From positions 6,448,001 through 6,512,000 of the forward strand of contig NC_016457.1 in the NCBI RefSeq assembly GCF_000226115.1: a DNA stretch of 64,000 nucleotides, in the 5' to 3' direction. Below are positions 1 through 9,882 of this stretch, piece by piece (positions within the stretch are counted from its first letter, which is position 1; every line of letters begins with the position of its first letter). The position numbers and the translations under genes are program-made. The notes beneath the pieces were generated by a model. It worked only from the letters and a program-made list of their open reading frames with translations, did not search any database and was not told the DNA's origin. The DNA comes from Thermothielavioides terrestris NRRL 8126. Its lineage: Eukaryota; Ascomycota; Sordariomycetes; Sordariales; Chaetomiaceae.

Positions 1-712
1 CGTGTACGATTTGCTCCTCCAGTCCTCTCGAGGCGCCCATGGCGTCGTCTCGCTCGTTCGAGGGGCGGATTGAGCATCAGGATCAAGTTCCATCATCTCC
101 GCTGTCTCTGGAGCTTCGCCAGGGTTGGGTGATCTTCCCGAGTCCTGCATTGGCTGACCTTAGTGGTCACGGTCCGCTAATCAAGTCGCAGCCCGGTGGT
201 TTAGAGCTCACGCTTTGGTCAAGGTTCCCCTTTGCTGGTGGTATTTGTGGCTGGCCGGCCGAGTTTGCATCGGACGAGGTCACAGGGGGCTCTCGCGGAA
301 CTTCAATTGGGACATCGGAAGTGCCCGTGGCGTGAGATCCGAGAACGGCGGTGCCGGGCGCTGCTGTTGTTTTCGGAAGCGGGGCAGCTTCGTAGCTTCT
401 TGGAGTCGCTGGTCCCGGGCTGGGCACGGTCGAGACGGAAGGAGAGGGTGTGCCGTGCTTTCTCTCCCAGAGTGGCCCGGCTAGCGAGGTAGGCAGCCCT
501 GAGAGCGGGAACAGCCCACTGTGGCCGGTCCTTTTCATTTTGAAAACCGGACGTGAACGCGACTCACCCGATGTCGTTGAATCGGATCCATGCTCCTGCT
601 GGGCCGGAGACTCGCTGATCTGTTCCAACGGCCGTTTCTGCGCCGTGGTTGGCGCAGCAGCCTTGTTGGGGACCCCTTGAGTCTCGCTCGTGCTTGCATT
701 CTCTGTAGACAT
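1..712 (-). CDS. Partial disordered Ser/Pro/Thr-rich hypothetical protein (runs off left edge)
   Basis: I do not recognise a family. Exon 1 is 212..712: ATG at 712, purine at -3, 167 codons ending in frame at a GTGAGC donor. An in-frame stop follows the donor at 167-169, so an intron is needed. Two acceptors fit phase 0 (exon 2 from 153 or 144), giving an intron of 58-67 bp with an ACTAAG-like branch. Exon 2 then stays open to base 1. The protein is low in hydrophobic residues and rich in S, T, P, G and A, with a short Lys/Arg patch near residue 58. No signal peptide, membrane segment or enzymatic motif is visible. It is probably an intrinsically disordered nuclear or regulatory protein, but that is a guess. 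The 3' end is outside the window. The intron call is supported only by frame and splice consensus. Confidence 0.5.
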
Positions 713-2113
713 GGCAAATCGGCAACCGGGAAATCAGGTTTTCAAAGAACATAGACTCTCTTGCACTTGTTCGTCTGGGCACGCGCTGTGACGCGACGAA
801 GACGCGATCTTGCGCTGCTCGGCCAGCTCGCGATTCCAACTGGGTGGAGAAAAGGTGGGGCGCACAGTCAGCCTCCACAAACCTTAACTGGACTACAGCC
901 AAATGAACGGCCAGCTCGTCTTCACATCTTCTCGTCCCAGGATCAATCCCAGCTTGTGGTGGGGATAAGGATGATGCCTTCTTCGCTTTCTTTACTAGCT
1001 CAGTTAGGATCTAGCTCAAGAGACTGAAGAGGGGTTTGCCGTTGGTGAGCATCGAGCAGCGTGCAAAATTCCGGAGCTCCTCGCACTCTCCCCGGGATAC
1101 CCTGGTCGGGTCCACGATTACGGAGTAGACGCATCGCATCGCATCACCAACAGCCTGGTGGACAAGGGCCAGAGACCTCATATCTGCGTAGGCCCAAAAG
1201 CAAGTGCCTCAACTCCATTCCGTCACAAGGAGGACGCCATCTGTTGCAAGCTGCCGATGCGATCCACGGATCTAGCTACCGCTCTTGCCGGTCACTTGCG
1301 TTGATACAATCACGCTGGATTTCGTTTGCATCCATACCTTATATATACCGTAGGTGCTTACGATCGTTGCCTGCCCGAGTTTTCTTCCCCTCATTTCCGT
1401 CTCTCAATGCACCCCCAGACGCCCGATGCAAGTTTTGGATTCCTCAACCCACCTCTGCGCCCAGCGAAGTAAGGTTGCTGGCCAACTGGGCGCTGACGCC
1501 GTTGCCGATGGAGAGATTGGCTTTGACGCTGCAGTAAGGTACCGCCCTAATAGAAGGATGTATGGTACTGGAGCTCCAGTGATTTGGAGCTGATCAACCC
1601 GTGAGCTCTCTGCTTTGACGTCGTAATCAGAACACAGCAGCGGGCAGCTGGCTATGGACTTGCATCTGGACCGCGGGCTCCCAGAGCATGCTGAGGATGG
1701 TTACGAGAAAATGTCTCAACAACAATTAGGACTCTTGCAAGAGCCCAAATGTCAAACGATGTCCGTGCCAGTCAATGTCAGTCGCGGCGGCAGCACCTGT
1801 TGCTATGTCTCCTGTTGGATTGGGCAGAACGGAGAATAGGGGGTTGGGGCGCAGAAGGAGTTAACTAGAGGCATTGGCTTGGGTCTCGGAAGAATGAGGG
1901 GCTTCAAAAGTCAAGGATCCGAATTTTACATCTCTGCCTGCTCAGTCTGCTGCCTATCTATCATTACTGTGACCCATCAAATCAGATCCAGGTGAACAGA
2001 GTTATGTGCGGGGATGGCCAGCACTTTCTCACGTCTAACCACCCGCCGTTCCACCTATGACCAATTTCCCGTCAAATGCCGAACAATTGCCCCAGTGGAT
2101 TGCCTTGGGGAGC
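713..2113. other. Intergenic stretch without a supported gene
   Basis: Several short open frames exist on both strands (the longest about 158 codons, at 1061-1537). They have no recognisable domains, weak start contexts and no splice logic joining them. A short TATA-like ATATATACC lies near 1342. I see nothing else to annotate. Confidence 0.5.
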
Positions 2114-2533
2114 TCATGGGCCTCTTCGAATCCCGGACATGCAGTTTCCATGTCCGTCCTTGAACCCACTGGGAGCTTCCACATCCTGGGCGGGAGTTCC
2201 GTGTGCCGTGTCATGCTTGTTGCTGGTGGTTTGCGACTTCGCACGAGTGGTTCGCGACTTTGCGCCAGTGGTTCGCGACTTTGCGCCAGTGGTTTGCGAC
2301 TTCGCACCAGTGGTTTGCGACTTCTCGCCGGTGTTGCCCGAGCCGCCGGTGTAATCGATGTATTTATCTGCTTCCTTGCACACTTTGCAATTGGGATCTT
2401 CGGGCAGGTACTGCGTCTCCGTGTTTTCCGCCGTCTTGGGGCACGGCTCACCCTCAGAACAGCCCGTTGTATCCAGTCTAATCTTGCGTAATGCCTGGCA
2501 GGAACTGCACTTGAAATTGGTCCACTTGCACAT
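2114..2533 (-). CDS. Small Cys-rich hypothetical protein with heptapeptide repeats
   Basis: Single-exon frame of 139 codons, family not recognised. The N-terminal half (residues 1-60) has many paired cysteines: CKW-x5-CSSC, later a cluster around CSEGEPC, then CKVC, which suggests metal binding or disulfides. Residues 68-102 are five tandem heptapeptides of the type TTGAKSQ, encoded by exact 21-bp units. No signal peptide is visible, so CxxC metal binding is the likelier use of the cysteines. A TATA-like ACTATATATGCC sits about 145 bp upstream of the ATG at 2533. A longer frame in another phase (2035..2577) overlaps, but it lacks the cysteine pattern and is treated as a shadow. Gene reality is supported by the repeat being a multiple of three with conservative differences between units. 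Confidence 0.5.
   Translation of the reverse strand: MCKWTNFKCSSCQALRKIRLDTTGCSEGEPCPKTAENTETQYLPEDPNCKVCKEADKYIDYTGGSGNTGEKSQTTGAKSQTTGAKSRTTGAKSRTTRAKSQTTSNKHDTAHGTPAQDVEAPSGFKDGHGNCMSGIRRGP
2228..2332 (-). repeat. 21-bp minisatellite, five units, within a coding sequence
   Basis: Five head-to-tail 21-bp units start at 2228, 2249, 2270, 2291 and 2312. Units 2 and 3 are identical; the others differ by a few transitions. Each unit encodes seven residues (Ser/Arg, Gln/Arg, Thr, Thr, Gly/Arg, Ala/Glu, Lys), so gain or loss of units would keep the frame. Confidence 0.85.
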
Positions 2534-2677
2534 GGTGAAGTCGACTGGTTCTCGAAGAATGGACCCTGAATGTGCACGGCTAGGTGGATGTGATGGTCGT
2601 TAGATGTGACTGCCGGTCAATTTGATTGCTGAGATCGGACTTGATGATGGTGGTAGGAAGACTGTGTCCTGAGGGAA

Positions 2678-2689
2678 CTATATATGCCA
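2678..2689 (-). promoter_or_regulatory. TATA-like box upstream of the Cys-rich repeat protein
   Basis: The plus strand reads ACTATATATGCC, giving GGCATATATAG in the direction of the gene starting at 2533, about 145 bp upstream of the ATG. Distance and sequence fit a core promoter. There is no further support. Confidence 0.3.
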
Positions 2690-2699
2690 AAGACGGCAC

Positions 2700-4371
2700 C
2701 GGAGGGTTCACCGAGGACCGTCGCTTTCGCTGTTGTCTCATGGCAGTATCGCCAGCGGGCCCATTCAATGCAGTGTCCGACTAAGTTTCTGAGCTGTGCT
2801 GATGGCCATCGTGGCGCAATATCATGGACCCAAACAGGATGCTGGTTCAGAGCAGGCCTTCAGGGACACAGTGCCGCGCTTTTTACAACGCTACAGTGTC
2901 CAACTCGAATTTAACAAAAGAAGAATTGATCAATATCACTTCCTGCATGTCAGGAGGTCATCTTTCACAAACGAGATTCGGGTTTGCCGTCGCCAACAGA
3001 GACACGTAGGCCAACACTTGTGACGTCTTTGCTCGCTCGTGGCGCTTCTACTGTTTCCCTGTCGGGATCCTTCGTAGAACCGCAGTGCTCCGCTGGCCAA
3101 GGTGAGTGGCAAGTGGGCTACATGAGAAGAGCAACCCCATGATGACCAAAACCTACACCTCCATCACCACTTGCAATCTGCGCCAACGCAACTTGCCAAG
3201 TCATTCGTAAAGCTCTAGATGCACTCTAGTTTTGCCCTTGGCACGTTGTGCGGTTCTGTTCATTGTGTTACAGAGCCGATCGCCCAAAACTTCCAACGAG
3301 ACATCCAACACAAGGTCCACGTCAGCTTTGTTTATCATCTGATATCACGCTTTGGCGGCGACGTCGCTGAGTTTGAAGGTCCAGTGCTGTAGCGCCACTC
3401 ATGACCGAGTCATCGCCAGGTTGAAGTATGCGAGACTAAGGCCAGACTGGGCTTCCATGACACACTCGGTTTGTTGGCTGCCCGTCACCTGCGCTTTCGA
3501 ACAACAGGTTCTTCACTTCCCCTCGCGAGATGAAGCACGGGTCGCGGTTGCTTTGAGTAGCACAGCTCTGGGGGCACTACTCTTTAGGCAGATAATGTGT
3601 GTGTGAATATCTCAGCGGGGGAGAAGTGAGTGACTGGAGGGTAAGGCGAGGCGTGGCGACTTCGTGCCAGGTGCATCCTTCTGATCTGTTGGCCGGGTAG
3701 GTAGCCCTGAATGACGAAAATGAAGGCAGGACTACGCCGGGTCATTGTAGTATGGGTGCCAAGGATGTCTCTGTAAGCAGCGCCGACAAAACCAACCTGG
3801 CAGTTAACAGGAGAAGTTGGACAGTGACACCGATTATGCCGCTTACGGTCATTGGGACAACCTGGGCATTTAGCTACCTACGCAGAGCACAACAGGAGGA
3901 AGGAAGATTAAGTTAGAATGCCTTAGGGCCTGCATTTGGACAAGGTGCTTCTTTCGGTTCTCCCCGAGCAGCCCAGCAGCAGGCGAGCACGGAGACAGGA
4001 GCGATTTGCTTGCAAAGTACCTAGGGATATCTGCCTACCTATATCTTGACCTTCCAGGTACTTACCTAAGGTGACGATCCGAGTCGAGCTCAAGGCAGTC
4101 TTCTGGGTTGGCATAAATGGTACCACCCAGCTGCTCGATCACCTGGCAACGCTCCTCCATGCTATAGGCCTTGAAGATTATGCCAGCGTTCGTTTTCACA
4201 GCTTCGCCCTCAGTCAGGTAGAGGACCCATACACCGCCGGTAGGTGGCCACCCGGTCCTGAGAAAGCTGTTCCTAGAAGCCCACCGTGCTTGCGAAGATG
4301 GCCTCGATCCTCATACCACATCAGTTCGGTAATACATCACATGGCACCTAGCTGGGACACTGTACACCACG
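2700..4371. other. Intergenic stretch without a supported gene
   Basis: Only short open frames (under 90 codons) with no recognisable motif occur on either strand. I see no repeats or RNA-like structures that stand out. Confidence 0.5.
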
Positions 4372-5052
4372 TCAGTAACCCTCCATGTACCATGCACCCA
4401 GGCAATAGGTTTCATTTTGCGCCCGGCCGAAGCAACTGTTCAAGATCTTAACCTTATTCTTATTGCAGTGTGCCTCCTCGTCTGGCACGGCATGGGGAGT
4501 GGCCGGGCATGGGTGTGGCACTGGTTTGAAGCGCTCGTAACCGAGGAACTCAATTTCCACCGCTGAAGCTGTCAGGACTATTTGATTGACGATATCAGTC
4601 AACTCAGCATCAATGCGGTGCCCAAGCAGGGAGAAGATGAGAAGCCATTCAACACCGAATGGATGGCCCTGGACCAACAAGGGCTCACCGTATATGCCGC
4701 CCATGGCCGTGGAGCCAGCCGCAAAACCGTGGCGGTCGGGCCAAAGCCGCATTCCACCCTCACCCTGTCCCATCGCATGTTCCATATGCAGCATTGGTTC
4801 CCGAGGATGTTTAGTGCGCCCGCTGCGACGAGCGCAATGTCTATTTGGGGAGCATGGGCGGAGCGCGAGTTCGCATGCAAATACGAGCTCGGGAAACATG
4901 GGCTGTGGGGGAGGGAGGGGGCAAAATGTCAGCGTTTGGGGGACAGCAATACGATATCCCGCGGAGCTTGATATAGCAAGCTTGACTTCTGTATCTGCTA
5001 ACAATGATGGTGAAACATCGGGGAAGCCGAGGTGTTCGAAATTAAGAGGCAA
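4372..5052 (-). CDS. Doubtful 226-residue open frame
   Basis: An uninterrupted minus-strand frame of 226 codons. The composition is partly protein-like: residues around 130-175 form a plausible mixed hydrophobic stretch ending near EFLGYERF. No domain, signal peptide or repeat is recognisable. Plus-strand frames of 129 and 177 codons overlap it almost completely, so open length alone is weak evidence at this GC content. It could be a small gene, an eroded gene or chance. I list it because nothing better explains this stretch. Confidence 0.2.
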   Translation of the reverse strand: MPLNFEHLGFPDVSPSLLADTEVKLAISSSAGYRIAVPQTLTFCPLPPPQPMFPELVFACELALRPCSPNRHCARRSGRTKHPREPMLHMEHAMGQGEGGMRLWPDRHGFAAGSTAMGGIYGEPLLVQGHPFGVEWLLIFSLLGHRIDAELTDIVNQIVLTASAVEIEFLGYERFKPVPHPCPATPHAVPDEEAHCNKNKVKILNSCFGRAQNETYCLGAWYMEGY

Positions 5053-5401
5053 ATTACCTAACCTTCACCGAGGTAGCGTCGAGAATGAAGCTCGGGCTGC
5101 GACCCGATTAACGGGATAGCTTGGCCCCGCCTCACCAAAATGGAAGAATCACAGGAACACGGGCCAAAGCCTGCGTTTTGGCATACCGTACAAAACACTG
5201 GGCCTTACTGTGTAGACTAAGGTAGGTCGGCCAGTCGTTTGGCAACCCGCTCATTGAACTGAAGACCATTCGGACTCTGAAACCCGAGCGGCATCGGCTG
5301 ATGCAAACTGCTTCGTTTCCTCTGTGCACATAGTACATACACATTCGAAAGGCTGCGTCATTGAAGCCAATTGACAACGCCGAGAACCTCACCGGCCAAC
5401 C

Positions 5402-5923
5402 ATGGGAGACTCTCAGCCACGAAAAGCACAGGTCATCAGGGCGCCATTCCGTCCAATCGTGACGTATCGCACATCGGTATTTCTGGCCGGCACCACCAGC
5501 AGCTCATCTGGCCCAGACTGGCGACAGACCCTGACCGAGGCCGTCTCGCTCCTACCCGTCACCCTCTTCAACCCACTGCGGCCGGACTGGGACAGCAGCT
5601 GGCGCGAAGATCCCGAGTTCGAGCCTTTCCGAGAGCAGGTGCAATGGGAGCTCGACATGCAGGAGAAGGCTGATGTCGTGGTTGTGTATTTTGGGCCCGG
5701 AACGGACGCCCCGATCAGCTTGCTGGAGCTAGGATTGTGCGCCCGCGCTGGCAAGGGAGTCGTTGCATGCCATAAGGAGTATCGGAAGCGGGGCAATGTC
5801 TTGATGGTTTGTCAGAGGTTTGGCCTGGACGTTGTCGACAATGTGGATGATCTTGCATCGACGCTAGTCAGGAAGCTCGAGGGCTTGCTTGGGCAGGCAG
5901 CTCAAGGTCGGGAGACACTGTGA
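5402..5923 (+). CDS. Nucleoside 2-deoxyribosyltransferase-like protein
   Basis: Single exon, 173 residues, ATG in a good context (AACCATGG). The fold pattern matches the nucleoside 2-deoxyribosyltransferase-like family found in bacteria and fungi. A first strand carries VFLAGTTSSSS at about residues 26-36, the usual opening of this Rossmann-like fold. A DxxW segment follows (about 39-42), then DVVVVYFGPGT (about 89-99), and ISLLELGLCA near 103-112, whose Glu sits where family members carry the catalytic nucleophile. The final third has a second strand (GVVACHKEY) and a helical tail. True family members exchange the base of deoxynucleosides or hydrolyse the glycosidic bond; the substrate here is unknown. 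The protein is likely soluble, with no signal peptide. Neighbours are unrelated, so context gives no pathway. Confidence 0.8.
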   Translation: MGDSQPRKAQVIRAPFRPIVTYRTSVFLAGTTSSSSGPDWRQTLTEAVSLLPVTLFNPLRPDWDSSWREDPEFEPFREQVQWELDMQEKADVVVVYFGPGTDAPISLLELGLCARAGKGVVACHKEYRKRGNVLMVCQRFGLDVVDNVDDLASTLVRKLEGLLGQAAQGRETL

Positions 5924-6238
5924 GAGAGACTTGGACTGTGTCGTTGAATTTGGGGAAGACGAAGATCCGCCGGGAGAATGCCGTCGACCACCTCGAGCAT
6001 TGGGATTGGCCTTGCTTCATCCAGGTTGCACCTGCAGCGCGCGGAGTTGGATTTGACTCGGCGACGATCTCCGATGATTCGAGGATTGGAGGAGTCACCA
6101 ATCACGAGAACGAGAGGACTGCGTCATGGGAAATTCGTGCGTGTCTGTCATTAGGTTGGTTTTCCCAAACTTCGTGCTGGTTGGGAAACAGCCCAAATTC
6201 GCATTGCCATGCCGGGCGGATTTTACTTCTAACCTGTC

Positions 6239-6241
<3 letters not shown>

Positions 6242-6310
<69 letters not shown>
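6242..6310. repeat. Poly(A) tract of 69 bases
   Basis: An uninterrupted run of 69 A residues lies about 80 bp left of the first 390-bp MITE. It is far longer than slippage-prone runs elsewhere in the window. It could be the 3' end of a degraded LINE or processed transcript insertion, or an assembly feature. I found no clear LINE coding sequence upstream and no target duplication. Confidence 0.9.
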
Positions 6311-6313
<3 letters not shown>

Positions 6314-6391
6314 TTGGCAATTGGCGCATTGACAGCCTCAAGATCGCAGAATCCTAACAAAGAAGCTCTACATCGTCCGCTATCGGGCCAC

Positions 6392-6781
6392 GGTCGTCGT
6401 TAAAGAGGTCCCGCCAAGACTAATTTCGGAGACTGCCGCTTACAAGTATTTACAATCGCCACGGGGTGAGCGCGGCCACGACGACTTCGAGCAATATCAA
6501 CAACGAGAATTGCAAAGACTCGTAGCAACAGCTTCGCGAAACCTCAACCAAATCGAAAAAAAAGAAAACGAAGTTAACCCGCACCCTAACCTTGACCCTC
6601 ACCCTAACTATAACCCTCACCCTAACTAGCGGGGGGCTGGCGCCGCCCCCCGTACCCCTGGCGAACTAACCCTTGGCGATAGTGCAAACCGCTTGGCGGT
6701 CTTGGCGGGGTACTGACGCTGTAAAAACATTGCCGACAATTGGCCGAAATTAGTCTTGGCGGGACCTCTTTAACGTCTACC
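6392..6781 (+). mobile_element. 390-bp MITE, copy 1 (38-bp TIRs, telomere-like core)
   Basis: The terminal arms 6392-6429 and 6744-6781 are inverted repeats matching at 36 of 38 positions and starting GGT[C/A]G. The flanks CGGGCCAC and TGGGCGAC agree at 6 of 8 positions, compatible with a decayed 8-bp target duplication. The second copy at 21628 is also exactly 390 bp and nearly identical. The core has CCCTAAC units at about 6583-6626 and a GC hairpin with arms 6630-6637 and 6645-6652. One frame is open for 78 codons from the left tip (6393) to a TAG at 6627-6629, ending in Asn-Pro-His-Pro repeats. No transposase is encoded, so it is non-autonomous. An 8-bp duplication suggests a hAT-like or Merlin-like source, but the superfamily is not settled. 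Confidence 0.85.
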
Positions 6782-6976
6782 TGGGCGACTCAGAGATCGC
6801 CAAATGTGGGCCGTGCGCGAGGCACGCAATCGGGCGGCGGGGAATCAGCTGCAGACGTCCCGCTTTTCCACCATCCAATCCGCGACCAACCAGAGGATTT
6901 TGACTCATCCCAAACTGCCACGCTGCCCTTTTGAATCGGCCGCCGAAAACGCTACAAGACCCCTGCCAACGGCTGG

Positions 6977-9882
6977 ATGCGCTCCCTCGCTAGCACCCGA
7001 ACCTTCTTTTCTTCTTTCAGATCGCTCACAATCCGACCCCGGCTCTGGCGGGCATATTCAATGGCGTCCATCACAGTCCACAACTCGTTGAAGCCCGGCC
7101 CGCCGGTGCCCTTCGTGCCGAGGGAGGAAGGCAAGGTTTCGTGGTATGCTTGCGGACCAACAACCTACGATCTGAGCCACCTCGGTCACGCTCGCAACTA
7201 TGTGTCGACCGACATCATCCGCCGCATCCTAATGCATCACTTTGGCTTCAAGGTCAACTTTGTGGTGGGTGTTTTTCGCCGGGGTGGGCTGCCTGCGTTT
7301 GAAAACGGACGACTGACGGCGATGTCGCCAGATGAACTACACAGATATCGACGACAAGGTGCGTTCGCTTGACCCCGTGGGTGTGCATGGTTCAGGGCTG
7401 ACCGTCGCAGATCATCATCAAAGCCAGGAGGAAACGGCTTCTCGAACTCGAAAAGGAGAAGCCGTACACGGCGGAACAAGTGCGTGAGCTTGTGTTCAAG
7501 GCATTTCAGGCGTATGCAGCGAGCAACCTTCCCCTCCTGACCGGGGCGGACTTGCCCGCACTAGACGAACACAGCTACCTCCAACGGAGAGACGCCGCGT
7601 ATGGTAGCGTCCTGGCGGGCGGCACCCTATCAGGAGAGGGCAAGCCGGGCGACGCCGAGGCGAAGGTGAAAATGCACCTGAGCAACATGGACTCCGCGGC
7701 GAAGTCCTTGCGCGATGGGTCTGGGTTCGATGGCGCCGAAGAGGTCCTTCTTCCATATCTTGATTCCCTGTACAAGGAGACGATCGACACCAGCGACCAA
7801 ACCATCTTTACCGACCTCACGCAAGCCATGGAGAAGGCCTTCAACGATGACATGGCAGCTTTGAATGTGCTGCCGCCGGACGCCGTGACCCGAGTCACAG
7901 AGTATGTGCCGCAGATCGTCGCCTTTGTCCAGAAGATCATCGACAAAGGATTTGCGTACGAGGCCAACGGCTCAGTGTACTTCGACATTGCGGCATTCGA
8001 GAAGGCTGGCAACACGTATGCTCGTCTCCGGCCCGAGAGCAGAAATGACAAGGCGCTGCAAGAGGAGGGCGAAGGGTCGCTGTCCAAGAGCTTGGAAGGA
8101 AAGAAGCGACCCGGCGACTTTGCCTTGTGCGTTTGTCCCTCCCTTGCCTATCCGGCGGTCGATTGCTGACATGACATGACCGCAGGTGGAAGAAGTCGAA
8201 ACCCGGCGAGCCGTATTGGCCCAGTCCCTGGGGCGCAGGTCGCCCCGGCTGGCATATTGAGTGCTCCGTCATGGCCTCAGACAAGCTTGGCCAACAGATG
8301 GACATCCATTCAGGTGGCATCGACCTGGCTTTCCCTCACCACGACAACGAACTGGCGCAGAGCGAGGCCTACTTCCACGAGTGCGGCAAAGGCGAGCACA
8401 CCTGGGTCAACTATTTCCTGGTAAGTGCTTTTAAAGACGGAGATGCCACGAACGGTGCCTGCTGACACGTGCCGCACAGCACATGGGCCATCTTTCGATC
8501 GCAGGTAGGTCGAACAGCTCAGTCGGAATGCCCTTGTGCTGAGAGCTGACACGTGCCGCAGGCAGCAAAATGTCCAAGAGTTTGAAAAACTTCCAGACGA
8601 TCCAAGACGCCTTGGCCACGACGTACACTGCCCGTAACATGCGTATTGTGTTCCTAATGGGACGGTGGAACGATGGTGTCGAGATCTCGCAGGACATGCG
8701 GAAGCAGGCAGATAACTGGGAGAACACCGTGGATGTGAGTGAGTCCCCATGAGCAAGAGGGGCCCGGGCGTAGCTGACAATTGCAGAACTTCTTCACAAA
8801 TATCAAAGCAAAACTGGCGGCGGCTGGACCAACAGTCGACGGAATCAAGGATCTGTCGCTGGAGGATAGCAGAGCCAGGGGGTTGATCGAAGAGCTGGAA
8901 CAGGCCAAGAAGGATGTCGACGCGGCGCTGCGCAACTCTTTCGATACGCCCGGCGCCATGCAAGTCATCCTCCGGCTCGTCAGAGACGCCAACATCTACA
9001 TGAACGACAAGTCCGGCGAGCCCAGTCTGCAGGCCCTGGAGGCGGTCGCTCGGTGGGTCACAAAGATCGTCGGCATCTTCGGTCTCGACGCCAGCGCACA
9101 GCCCCCATACGATGGTCTTGGCTGGGCGGCTGCTGGCGCCGCTTCTACCGCCAACTTGGACCCCCGAGCGGCTGTCCAGCCTTACGCAGCGGCGTACGCC
9201 AAGGTCAAGGCGGATGTTCAAGCGCTAAACCTAACCGAGGCTTCGGTCCAGAACCTGCTCGAGCAACAAAATCCAGAGGCTGAGTTCGCCGAGCTGGAGA
9301 AGAGCGGGGAGCGGGACATCGAGAAGCTGGCGCTACCGTATCTGCGGGCGACCTCGCGTCTGCGTGACGAATTGCGAGCCATCGCCGCAGGCCTCGAGCC
9401 CCAGGCGAAGAAGGCTGTACTGGCGCTGAGCGACCGGATCCGCGACTACGATCTCACTGATTTGGGCGTGCAGCTAGACGACCAGGCCGACAAGCCCAGC
9501 CTGATCAAGTTTGTCCCTGCTGCCAAACTGGTCGCTGCGCGGGAAGAGAAGGCTGCGCTGCTGGCCGAGAAAGCGAGGCAGAAGGAAGAGGGTAAGTGTC
9601 CATATATATCTGCGAAAGCTGGCGGCTACTGACGATCTCCAAACAGCACGGAAAGCGAGGGAGAAGGCTGAGGAGGAGAAGTGGGCCAAGGCCAAGGTGC
9701 CTCCCCAGGAGATGTTCAAGGGCGATGCGAAGTACCTGGAGTGGGACGCCGATGGGCTGCCGACCAAGCTGGCGGACGGCAGCGAGGTACCCAAGAGCCA
9801 GGCGAAAAAGCTGAAGAAAGACTGGGACAGGCAGAAGAAGTTGCACGACGAGTACCTGGCCAAGTTTGGTGCGAGTGCTTGA
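6977..9882 (+). CDS. Cysteinyl-tRNA synthetase, likely dual mitochondrial/cytosolic
   Basis: Class I aminoacyl-tRNA synthetase charging tRNA-Cys. The exons I infer are 6977..7264, 7332..7358, 7411..8126, 8186..8420, 8480..8504, 8562..8734, 8787..9591 and 9647..9882, all in phase with GT-AG introns, giving 834 residues. Visible signatures: CGPTTYD followed by HLGHARNY (HIGH motif, about residues 60-73), [17 protein letters not shown] and FPHHDNE (zinc/active-site region), and KMSKS in [11 protein letters not shown] large eukaryotic insert after the first half and a lysine-rich C-terminal tail fit fungal enzymes. The first ATG (6977) adds 28 Arg/Ser/Phe-rich residues without acids, typical of a mitochondrial presequence. 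A second in-frame ATG at 7061 would give the cytosolic form. Exons 2 and 5 are microexons (27 and 25 nt) confirmed by conserved motifs. Confidence 0.93.

Noticed and set aside
1061..1537. A 158-codon plus-strand open frame
   Set aside because: No motif, poor start context, and overlapping open frames in the other phase. Length is expected by chance at this GC content.
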